Source: JAVXNW01 sp036645575 (GTDB lineage Bacteria; Bacillota; Clostridia; Christensenellales; Aristaeellaceae). Taken from it: 5,987 bases of DNA. The number at the start of each line of letters is the position of its first letter. Within the stretch, counting starts at the first letter, position 1. A program made the position numbers and the translations under genes. Below, piece after piece: positions 1-5,674 of this stretch. Location: contig JAVXNW010000128.1 in NCBI GenBank assembly GCA_036645575.1, forward strand, positions 1 to 5,987, written 5' to 3'. The notes beneath the pieces were generated by a model. That model saw nothing but the letters and a program-made list of their open reading frames with translations. It was not told where the DNA came from and made no database searches.

Positions 1-400
1 CAACTTCGGCGTCTATGTGTCGGAGATGATGCGCACCGGCATCGACGCGGTGGACAAGGGGCAGATCGAGGCGGCGCACGCGCTGGGCTTTACCCGAATG
101 CGCACCTTCCGAAAGATCACCTTCCCGCAGGCGGCGCGGCATTTCCTGCCGGTATTCAAGGGCGAATTTATCTCCATGGTCAAGATGACCTCGGTGGTGG
201 GCTACATCGCGATTCAGGATTTGACCAAGGTGTCCGACATCATTCGAAGCCGCACGCTGGAGGCGTTTTTTCCGCTGATCGCCACGGCGGTACTCTACTT
301 CCTTGTGGCAAACTTGCTGACGGTGCTGCTCTCCTGGCTGGAAGTCAGCCTTGACCCCAAGCGCCGCAGTCGCACCGTGAAAGGCGTGGTGACGAAATGA
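1..400 (+). CDS. Polar amino acid ABC transporter permease, 3' part (5' end outside window)
   Basis: This is the C-terminal 132 residues of an inner-membrane permease of the HisM/GlnP/ArtQ type, which forms the channel for polar amino acids in an ABC importer. The reading frame is open from base 2, so the true start lies left of the window. The visible start of the fragment (NFGVYVSEMMRTGI) and the EAA loop (EAAHALGF, about 23 residues into the fragment), followed by a PQA turn, are typical of this family; the EAA loop docks onto the ATPase. Two hydrophobic segments follow, around FKGEFISMVKMTSVVGYIAI and FFPLIATAVLYFLVANLLTV, then a basic cytoplasmic tail. Its stop overlaps the ATPase start as ATGA, which suggests translational coupling in one operon. 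A solute-binding domain or separate binding protein would be expected upstream but cannot be seen. The substrate is not determinable from this fragment. Confidence 0.93.
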   Translation, partial: NFGVYVSEMMRTGIDAVDKGQIEAAHALGFTRMRTFRKITFPQAARHFLPVFKGEFISMVKMTSVVGYIAIQDLTKVSDIIRSRTLEAFFPLIATAVLYFLVANLLTVLLSWLEVSLDPKRRSRTVKGVVTK

Positions 401-1476
401 TTTCGATTCGGCATTTGAAAAAAGCCTATTCCAATGTGACGCCCATCGAGGACGTGACGGTTGAAATCGAGCGCGGCGAGATCATCTCCATCATCGGGCC
501 GTCCGGCACCGGTAAATCCACGCTTTTGCGTTGCCTCAACCTTTTGGAATTGCCCACGGCGGGCGAGATCTGGGTGGACGGGCAGGAGATGACCGCCAAG
601 AACGCGGATGTCTCCAAGCTGCGGCGGAAAATGGGGATGGTATTCCAGTCCTTTAACCTCTTTGCGCACCTGACCGTCATGGAAAACATCATGCTCGCCC
701 CCGTCGACCTCTTAAAGATGTCTCGCCAAGAAGCGTATGACGAGGGCATTCGGCTGCTCACCCTGGTGGGGCTGGCGGAAAAGGCGGAAAATTACCCGGA
801 CGAGCTGTCGGGCGGCCAGAAGCAGCGCGTGGCGATCGCCCGGGCGCTGGCGATGAAGCCGGAAATCATCCTGTTTGACGAACCCACCTCGGCGCTTGAC
901 CCAACCATGGTGGGCGAGGTGCTCTCGGTCATTCGCGCCCTTGCCCGGGAAGGGCTGACGATGATGATCGTCACCCACGAGATGAAATTCGCGCGCGACG
1001 TGTCCACCCGCATCTTTTACATGGACGAAGGCACCATCTACGAGGACGGCTCCCCGGAGCAGATTTTCGAAAACCCCGCGCGTGAGCGCACCCGCGCTTT
1101 TGTCAAACGCCTCAAGACGTTTGAGCGAGAGATCACCTCCCCAACCTTTGACTTTATCGAGGTGAGCACCGACATCGAGGCGTTTGGGCGCAGGCAGATG
1201 CTCTCGCAAAAGCAAATCAACAGCCTGCAAATGGTGTTTGAGGAGCTGTGCGTGCAGACCCTACTGCGGGGTGCGGAGCCGGTTTATCCGCTCAAGTTCG
1301 CCTGCGCAGTCTCTGAAATGGACGGCAGCTGTGAGGCGACGGTCGACTACGGCGGCGCAACCCGCGACCCCTTTGCCGCACCGGGCGAAGGATTGTCGCT
1401 TAAAATGGTCTTGGGGCTCACCAAGCAGCACGTCTTTTGCGGCGAAAACGGAAACCACATCAAGTTGGTCTTGTAA
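397..1476 (+). CDS. Amino acid ABC transporter ATPase with C-terminal HATPase_c-like pseudokinase domain
   Basis: Residues 1 to about 245 are a complete GlnQ/HisP-type ATPase that powers amino acid import with the upstream permease. Visible motifs are the A-loop Tyr11, Walker A GPSGTGKST (34-42), Q-loop Gln84, signature LSGGQ (137-141), Walker B IILFDE (157-162), D-loop SALD (165-168) and H-loop His194. GlnQ-type ATPases usually end near residue 245; this one continues to 359. The extension (about 248-359) resembles the HATPase_c protein encoded at 1936-2343. It has an N-box-like helix MVFEELCVQ (279-287), a G1-like turn YGGATRDPF (318-326) matching DDGTPFNPL of that protein, and a GEGLSLKMV stretch followed by a final beta strand (HIKLVL). 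Catalytic-type Glu283 is kept, but the Mg-binding Asn is Gln287 and the G1 Asp is Tyr318, so ATP binding by this domain is doubtful. I infer a regulatory docking domain, in the way other importer ATPases carry C-terminal sensor domains such as NIL in MetN. The ATPase call is secure; the extension call rests on alignment by eye. Confidence 0.93.
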   Translation: MISIRHLKKAYSNVTPIEDVTVEIERGEIISIIGPSGTGKSTLLRCLNLLELPTAGEIWVDGQEMTAKNADVSKLRRKMGMVFQSFNLFAHLTVMENIMLAPVDLLKMSRQEAYDEGIRLLTLVGLAEKAENYPDELSGGQKQRVAIARALAMKPEIILFDEPTSALDPTMVGEVLSVIRALAREGLTMMIVTHEMKFARDVSTRIFYMDEGTIYEDGSPEQIFENPARERTRAFVKRLKTFEREITSPTFDFIEVSTDIEAFGRRQMLSQKQINSLQMVFEELCVQTLLRGAEPVYPLKFACAVSEMDGSCEATVDYGGATRDPFAAPGEGLSLKMVLGLTKQHVFCGENGNHIKLVL

Positions 1477-1520
1477 CCGGGCGATCAAGGCGCATGGAAA
1501 ACAAATCAAAAACGAAATTA

Positions 1521-1527
1521 GGGGAGG
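1521..1527 (+). promoter_or_regulatory. Ribosome binding site deciding the STAS gene start
   Basis: GGGGAGG lies 8 bases before the ATG at 1536 but only 2 bases before the in-frame ATG at 1530. This makes 1536 the better start. A further in-frame ATG at 1494 has only a weak AAGG too close in front of it. Confidence 0.75.
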
Positions 1528-1535
1528 AAATGACC

Positions 1536-1832
1536 ATGACGATCACGGAGAAAAAGGAAAACACGACGCTGACCATTGCCCTGGCGGGGCGCTTGGACAC
1601 CACGACTGCACCGGAACTGGAAGCCACGCTGAACGAGCACCTGAGTGGGGTCGAAGCCCTCATCCTGGATCTGGCGGCGCTGGACTACCTGTCCTCCGCC
1701 GGCCTGCGCGTGCTCTTGTCCGCGCAGAAAAAGATGAACAAGCAGGGCACGATGGTGGTTCGAAACGTCAACGAGACGGTTCTTGAGGTCTTTGAAGTCA
1801 CGGGTTTTACCGATGTTCTGACGATCGAGTAA
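1536..1832 (+). CDS. STAS-domain anti-sigma-factor-antagonist-type protein (SpoIIAA/RsbV family)
   Basis: This is a 98-residue single-domain cytoplasmic STAS protein. In SpoIIAA/RsbV systems the unphosphorylated STAS protein binds a GHKL kinase and frees the kinase's client, and the kinase inactivates it by phosphorylating a serine. The pattern fits the family throughout: an early strand LTIALAGRLDTTTAPELEA (12-30), strand ALILDLAALDYL (41-52), then SSAGLRVLLSAQKKM. In that motif Ser54 aligns with the phosphorylated Ser of RsbV (the S of D-S-T-G-L); the Asp before it is replaced by Ser53, a variant I regard as common in this family. The C-terminal part (VFEVTGFTDVLTIE) is also typical. The start at 1536 was chosen by ribosome binding site spacing. 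It lies 59 bases after the ABC ATPase gene and about 100 bases before a matching kinase-type gene, so the pair is probably a functional partner set. No sigma factor gene is near, so the usual target is not evident. Confidence 0.92.
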   Translation: MTITEKKENTTLTIALAGRLDTTTAPELEATLNEHLSGVEALILDLAALDYLSSAGLRVLLSAQKKMNKQGTMVVRNVNETVLEVFEVTGFTDVLTIE

Positions 1833-1862
1833 GGCGATATTCCGGTTAAGGCAATGGGCGCA

Positions 1863-1884
1863 GCGGCGCTTTGTGGGGCGCCGC
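1863..1884 (+). other. Intercistronic hairpin between STAS and HATPase genes
   Basis: A perfect 7-bp GC stem (GCGGCGC with GCGCCGC) closes an 8-base loop. It is followed by CTAGTTTGA, not a run of T, so it is unlikely to be a strong terminator. It may act as an RNA stability or partial-attenuation element that sets the ratio of the STAS protein to the kinase. Function is inferred only from its position. Confidence 0.4.
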
Positions 1885-1935
1885 CTAGTTTGACGATATC
1901 ACCAGGCGAAGTCTTGAAATGAGGGGGAATCTGGC

Positions 1936-2343
1936 ATGAAGGCATTGACCGTACCGGCGACATTGGAAAACATGGCGCGGGTTCAGTCCTTTATTGAAGC
2001 AGAGCTCGAACAGCACGACTGCCCGACCAAAGCAAGCCTGCAAATCTCCATAGCGGTGGAGGAAATTTACGTCAACATCGCACACTACGCCTATAACCCT
2101 GAAATCGGGGAAGCCACGGTGCGCTGCGCCGTGGGCGGCGACCCATTGCAGGTGACCATCCAATTCCTCGACGACGGCACGCCCTTTAATCCGCTGGCCA
2201 AGGAGGACGCCGACACGACGCGCTCCGCGGAGGAGCGGGAGATAGGCGGTCTGGGCATTCTGCTGGTCAAAAAGAGCATGGATCAGGTGGATTACGAATA
2301 CAGGGAAGGCAAAAACATCCTGACCATTCACAAGAAGCTATGA
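1936..2343 (+). CDS. GHKL/HATPase_c serine kinase-type protein (RsbW/SpoIIAB-like)
   Basis: This is a 135-residue free-standing Bergerat-fold ATPase of the anti-sigma-factor/serine kinase family. The visible motifs look intact: N-box SIAVEEIYVNIA (38-49) with catalytic-type Glu43 and Mg-binding Asn47; G1 box LDDGTPFNP (78-86) with Asp79 and Gly81; a charged ATP-lid stretch (87-103); G2 box GGLG (104-107) followed by ILLVKKSMD; and a final strand NILTIHKKL. The ATG at 1936 sits 9 bases after GAGGGGG (1921-1927). The likely job is to phosphorylate the upstream STAS protein, probably at Ser54, and to bind a client. In known systems the client is a sigma factor, but here none is visible and both flanking transporter genes carry degenerate copies of the same fold. 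Family assignment is firm; the client is unknown and could be a distant sigma factor. Confidence 0.92.
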   Translation: MKALTVPATLENMARVQSFIEAELEQHDCPTKASLQISIAVEEIYVNIAHYAYNPEIGEATVRCAVGGDPLQVTIQFLDDGTPFNPLAKEDADTTRSAEEREIGGLGILLVKKSMDQVDYEYREGKNILTIHKKL

Positions 2344-2371
2344 GGCGTATAAACAGGCAGGCGATGGCATT

Positions 2372-2384
2372 CCCGCCGGGCGGG
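2372..2384 (+). other. Small GC hairpin upstream of the CstA-like gene
   Basis: CCCGCCGGGCGGG can form a 5-bp stem with a 3-base loop in the 121-base gap between the kinase gene and the carrier gene. No T-run follows and no convincing -35/-10 pair is seen in the gap. It is recorded as a possible RNA structure only. Confidence 0.2.
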
Positions 2385-2464
2385 CATGGGGGGCCGACGA
2401 AACTGCGAAGGCGCCTCGATCGGCGTATGCACCTTGATAGACAGAAGAAAGGGCGTGCCGCCAC

Positions 2465-3865
2465 ATGATAACATTTTTCATTGCCCTAGCCCTGCTGGTC
2501 GTCGGGTACTTCATCTACGGGAAGATCATGGAGCGCGTCTTCCGCCCGGACACGCGCCCCACCCCCGCCGTAACCATGGCCGACGGCGTGGACTATGTGG
2601 AGATGCCAACCTGGAAGGTCTTTCTCATACAGCTACTCAACATCGCGGGAACCGGCCCCATCTTTGGGGCGCTGCTGGGGGCGGTGTTCGGGCCGGTGGT
2701 GTTTCTCTGGATCGTGTTTGGCTGCATATTGGGCGGCGCGGTTCACGACTACTTAATCGGCATGATCTCCGTGCGCATGGGCGGCGCGTCGGTATCCGAG
2801 ATCGTGGGCAAGTACCTCGGAAACGGCATGAAGCAGGTCATGCGGGTGTTCTCGGTGATTTTGCTGATCTTGGTGGGGGCGGTGTTTGTCACAAGCCCGG
2901 CCACCCTCATTGCCATGCTGACCCCGGAGGCGCTGAACGTCCCCTTCTGGGTGGTGGTCATTCTCATCTACTACTTGCTGGCGACGCTTGTGCCCATTGA
3001 CAAGCTGATTGGCCGAATTTATCCCGTGTTCGGCGTGATCCTGCTTTTGATGGTGCTGGGCGTGGCGGGCGGCATTGTCATGGGCGGCTACCAAATCCCA
3101 GAACTGACGCTGCAAAATCTCCATCCGGATGGAAAGCCGGTCTGGCCGTACATGTTCATCACCGTGGCCTGCGGCGCGGTGTCGGGCTTTCATGCCACCC
3201 AGTCGCCCATGATGGCGCGGTGCATAAAGAAAGAGGCGGACGGTCGCAAGGTGTTTTACGGCGCCATGATCACCGAAGGCGTCATCGCCCTCATCTGGGC
3301 GGCGGCGGGCGTGGCGTTTTACGGCTCCACGGCGGGGCTACAAAGCGCCCTTTCGTCCCTTGGGCAGTCCGGCGTGGTCTATGATATTTCCACAACGCTC
3401 CTGGGCGTCGTGGGCGGGGCGCTGGCGGTGATCGGCGTGGTCGTGTGTCCCATCACCAGCGGCGACACGGCCTTCCGCTCGGCGCGGCTCACGCTGGCGG
3501 ACTGGTTCCACATCGACCAGAACAAAATCGGGAAGCGCCTGCTGCTGACCCTTCCGCTGCTGGCGATTGGCGCGGCGCTCACGCAGCTTGATTTCAATAT
3601 CATCTGGCGCTATTTCTCTTGGAGCAACCAGACGCTTGCCATGATTGCGCTGTGGGCGGGCGCGGTCTATCTGCGCCAGAACCGCGGCAGGGCGAGCAGC
3701 CTCATTTCCGCGCTGCCCGCCGCGTTTATGTCGGCGGTGTGCGCGACCTACATCCTGATGGCGGACGAGGGGCTGAGGCTGGCGGGGAGCATCGCCTATC
3801 CCATCGGCATCTTGTTCGCGCTCATCTGTGCGGGGGTCTTCTTCCTGCGCTGCTACCGGAAATAA
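2465..3865 (+). CDS. CstA-family carrier (carbon starvation protein A type), short form
   Basis: This is a 466-residue, highly hydrophobic inner-membrane protein of the CstA family. E. coli members (CstA and BtsT, both about 700 residues) take up pyruvate or peptides. This one belongs to the shorter forms near 470 residues. Family marks are an N-terminal membrane helix (3-19), FRPDTRPTPA (26-35), DGVDYVEM (40-47), the signature NIAGTGPIFGALLGA (59-73), GGAVHDYLIG (90-99), SGFHATQSPMMARC (about 240-253) and SNQTLAMIALW (about 387-397). The GHHF stretch that precedes IAGTGPI in long CstA proteins is here IQLLN, so coupling or substrate may differ. The ATG at 2465 gives a complete family N-terminus; the ribosome binding site is weak (AAAGGG about 11 bases upstream). 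It lies between the kinase gene and a symporter fused to a degenerate kinase-like domain, which suggests co-regulated nutrient uptake. The exact substrate cannot be read from the sequence. Confidence 0.92.
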   Translation: MITFFIALALLVVGYFIYGKIMERVFRPDTRPTPAVTMADGVDYVEMPTWKVFLIQLLNIAGTGPIFGALLGAVFGPVVFLWIVFGCILGGAVHDYLIGMISVRMGGASVSEIVGKYLGNGMKQVMRVFSVILLILVGAVFVTSPATLIAMLTPEALNVPFWVVVILIYYLLATLVPIDKLIGRIYPVFGVILLLMVLGVAGGIVMGGYQIPELTLQNLHPDGKPVWPYMFITVACGAVSGFHATQSPMMARCIKKEADGRKVFYGAMITEGVIALIWAAAGVAFYGSTAGLQSALSSLGQSGVVYDISTTLLGVVGGALAVIGVVVCPITSGDTAFRSARLTLADWFHIDQNKIGKRLLLTLPLLAIGAALTQLDFNIIWRYFSWSNQTLAMIALWAGAVYLRQNRGRASSLISALPAAFMSAVCATYILMADEGLRLAGSIAYPIGILFALICAGVFFLRCYRK

Positions 3866-3875
3866 TGGGCGCGCG

Positions 3876-3881
3876 AGGAGG
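3876..3881 (+). promoter_or_regulatory. Consensus ribosome binding site downstream of the CstA-like gene
   Basis: AGGAGG begins 11 bases after the CstA-like stop codon and lies 7 bases before a GTG at 3889. It is among the best Shine-Dalgarno matches in the window. It fits no start of the following large gene, so it argues for a small ORF here. Confidence 0.6.
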
Positions 3882-3888
3882 CCTTGCC

Positions 3889-3990
3889 GTGAAAGAGGCG
3901 CTGTTTCGCAAGGCGAGTCCGGACAAGGCGATGGGGTCTGAGCAGCGGGACGAGCTCATCCGAAACGCATATTCTCATGATAGACCCTAA
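3889..3990 (+). CDS. Small ORF, 33 residues, unknown function
   Basis: A GTG-started ORF encodes a charged, soluble 33-residue peptide beginning MKEALFRKASPDKAMG and ending NAYSHDRP. Its support is the perfect AGGAGG with 7-base spacing and its position 23 bases after the CstA-like stop. It has no membrane segment and no domain I recognise. E. coli cstA is followed by the small gene ybdD, which belongs to the CstA system; this peptide is shorter and I see no convincing similarity to YbdD, so an analogous accessory role is only a suggestion. It ends 46 bases before the preferred TTG start of the next gene, and would overlap it by 14 bases if that gene starts at ATG 3977. It could instead be a leader peptide coupling translation of the symporter. 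Confidence 0.45.
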   Translation: MKEALFRKASPDKAMGSEQRDELIRNAYSHDRP

Positions 3991-4020
3991 TTCCGCGCCA
4001 TGTTCTCGGATTTTAGGAAT

Positions 4021-4028
4021 GGAGAGGG
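4021..4028 (+). promoter_or_regulatory. Ribosome binding site deciding the start of the symporter fusion
   Basis: GGAGAGGG lies 8 bases before an in-frame TTG at 4037. The alternatives are ATG 3977, with no recognisable site in front of it and overlapping the small ORF, and ATG 4019, preceded only by TTTTAGGA immediately adjacent. The TTG start is therefore preferred, although it is a rare start codon. Confidence 0.6.
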
Positions 4029-4036
4029 ATAGAACA

Positions 4037-5674
4037 TTGAGGCAAAACGGCACGCGCAGCGCGGCTTTTCCCCTGACAAGGGAATCCATTGATGCCGCCA
4101 GCGCACACATTGAAAAACTGCTGGAAGGGATCACAACCAAGCGAGACGCCTTGCGCATCCGGCTTGCTGCGGAGGAGGTTTTGCAGTGCTGGGAAAAATC
4201 ACTGGGGGAGGACGCGCGCTGTACGATATTGTACAGCGCGCGCTTCGGGCAGCGGCGCATTCGTCTGGCGGTTTCAGGGGCTAAGTGCAACCCCAACCAA
4301 GGCGAGGCGGACGCCGATCAGGACGCCGATCAGGACGCCGATCAGGACGCGGCGGACAATTCCATTTTGGAGCGGCTTGGCCTTGCGCCCTCCTTCCAAT
4401 ACGAGAAGGGCGTCAATCGCGTCACGTTCCAACTGCCGAGCAAGAAGCCCAATCAACTGGCATTGATCGGCCTGGCAGCGCTTGTGGCGCTGGTGCTGGG
4501 CTTTGCCAGCCTGTCCCTCCCCGGTGCGGTGCGGGCATTTCTGACGGAGGACTTGGCGTCTCCCGTGCTGCAAATGCTGCTGGGGGCGCTGACCGGGGTG
4601 GCCATGCCGTTGGTTTTCTTTTCTATCTGCATCAGCATCATGGATATCGGCGATGTCGTCACCTTGGGCAAGCTTGGAAAAAAACTCATCCCCCGATTTT
4701 TGGGATGGATCTTTGTCGTTTCGGCGCTGTCTGTCGCCGCAATCGCGTGTCTGGGTCCCCTTGCTTCCGGTGGCTCGGGTGACATCGGCGGCTTTCAGAC
4801 CGTTCTGTCCATGGTATTAGCGGTCGTGCCGACCAATATCCTCGCTCCTTTTTTAGACAGCAACACGCTGCAGCTTATTTTTCTTGGCGTCTGCGTGGGC
4901 GTGGCCTTTCTGCTATTGGGCGAGCGTGCGGCTCAGGCGGCGGACGTCTTCCGGCAACTGGACCGCGTTGTCGGGCTTCTGATGAGCGGACTAAACCGGC
5001 TGATCCCCTTCTTTGTCTTTTTGACCTTCTTTATCTTGGCCGCATCCGGGACAATAACCAGATTGGGCGGCGCGGTTAAAATCGTATGCCTGAGCGTCCT
5101 CCTGTTTTTGGCGATCATGCTCTTTTTCACGGCGGCCATGAGCCTGCGTTTGCACCTCGCGCCCCATCGATTGGTGCGGAAAATGGGGCCGGCCTTTCTG
5201 GTGGCGCTGTCCACCGCATCCTCGATGGCCAGCTACCCCATCCGTCTTAAGACCTGCGAAAAGCGGCTGGGTGTAGATGGGCACACCGCCCGCTTTGTGG
5301 TCCCTCTGGCACAGGCGCTCTTTAAGCCTGTGGGATGTGTCCAATACGCTGTTTCCGCGCTCTGTGTCGCGCAGGAATACGGCGTATCCATTACCCTCCC
5401 ATGGCTCATGCTATGCGTCGTCATGGTGTTCCTCCTGTCCATCGCCACCCCCCCGATCCCGGGCGGCACGAAAATTGCCTACGCGGCGCTACTGCACCAG
5501 TTGGGGATTCCGGCGGAAGGGCTGATGCTCATACTTGCGGCCGACGCGGTGCTGGATTTTCTCGCCACTGCGGCAAATACCTATAGCCAAATGTCGATTA
5601 CCGCCCTATGCGCCGATCGCCTATCCTTACTGGATCACACAGTCCTGACCGCGCCAGATCAACCGCTTGAATAG
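4037..5674 (+). CDS. HATPase_c-like domain fused to a divergent DAACS/SDF-type symporter
   Basis: This is a 545-residue two-part protein (559 or 565 residues if an upstream ATG is used). Residues about 8-135 resemble the kinase-type protein at 1936-2343: PLTRESIDAASAHIEKLLE matches its first helix, RIRLAAEEVLQCW (40-52) its N-box, LAVSGAKCNPN (77-87) its G1 box, and VNRVTFQLP (126-134) its last strand. Glu47 is kept, but Asn becomes Cys51, the G1 Asp becomes Val79 and no GGLG box is seen, so this part is probably catalytically dead. Residues about 140-530 are a multi-helix domain with the glutamate/dicarboxylate symporter pattern: MPLVFFSICISIMDIGDVV (190-208), an HP1-like serine tip LSTASSMASYP (391-401), an HP2-like IATPPIPGG (469-477) and ADAVLDFLATAAN (502-514). 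The NMDGT motif is replaced by FKPVG (429-433), and the substrate-binding Arg of the last helix by Ala510. It probably imports an amino or organic acid, but not with the standard site. The fused domain likely gives control by the nearby STAS/kinase pair. Confidence 0.85.
   Translation: MRQNGTRSAAFPLTRESIDAASAHIEKLLEGITTKRDALRIRLAAEEVLQCWEKSLGEDARCTILYSARFGQRRIRLAVSGAKCNPNQGEADADQDADQDADQDAADNSILERLGLAPSFQYEKGVNRVTFQLPSKKPNQLALIGLAALVALVLGFASLSLPGAVRAFLTEDLASPVLQMLLGALTGVAMPLVFFSICISIMDIGDVVTLGKLGKKLIPRFLGWIFVVSALSVAAIACLGPLASGGSGDIGGFQTVLSMVLAVVPTNILAPFLDSNTLQLIFLGVCVGVAFLLLGERAAQAADVFRQLDRVVGLLMSGLNRLIPFFVFLTFFILAASGTITRLGGAVKIVCLSVLLFLAIMLFFTAAMSLRLHLAPHRLVRKMGPAFLVALSTASSMASYPIRLKTCEKRLGVDGHTARFVVPLAQALFKPVGCVQYAVSALCVAQEYGVSITLPWLMLCVVMVFLLSIATPPIPGGTKIAYAALLHQLGIPAEGLMLILAADAVLDFLATAANTYSQMSITALCADRLSLLDHTVLTAPDQPLE
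4213..4242 (+). repeat. Perfect 12-bp inverted repeat inside the symporter fusion gene
   Basis: CGCGCGCTGTAC and GTACAGCGCGCG flank a 6-base loop (GATATT) and would form a very stable RNA hairpin or DNA cruciform. It lies in the codons for residues about 59-69 of the N-terminal domain, near the 5' end of the gene. It is directly visible; a role in translation or as a binding site is speculative. Confidence 0.8.
4310..4350 (+). repeat. 12-bp tandem repeat (GACGCCGATCAG, 3 full units plus 5 bases)
   Basis: Three exact copies run 4310-4321, 4322-4333 and 4334-4345, followed by GACGC. The unit is four codons (Asp-Ala-Asp-Gln), so changes in copy number keep the frame. The encoded acidic stretch (residues 92-104) falls where the ATP lid would lie in the HATPase-like domain, between the G1-like turn and the last strand. 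Exact DNA copies suggest recent slippage. Confidence 0.9.

Noticed and set aside
1494..1535. Longer STAS protein starting at ATG 1494 or 1530
   Set aside because: Neither start has a properly spaced ribosome binding site. The added residues are outside the STAS domain, and 1536 fits GGGGAGG with 8-base spacing.
1890..1918. TTGACG resembling a -35 element upstream of the kinase gene
   Set aside because: No acceptable -10 element lies 16-18 bases downstream (the bases there read CTTGAA), so no promoter is called.
2386..3000. Plus-strand 204-residue ORF overlapping the CstA-like gene start
   Set aside because: It is an out-of-frame reading of the carrier gene with Gly/His/Arg-rich composition and no family pattern.
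2753..3193. Long minus-strand ORF inside the CstA-like gene (146 residues)
   Set aside because: It is His/Gln/Arg-rich, the typical antisense shadow of GC-rich membrane protein codons, and lies wholly within a well-supported gene.
4310..4350. CRISPR-like repeat
   Set aside because: The units are 12 bp, directly adjacent with no spacers, and in frame inside a gene, so this is a coding tandem repeat.
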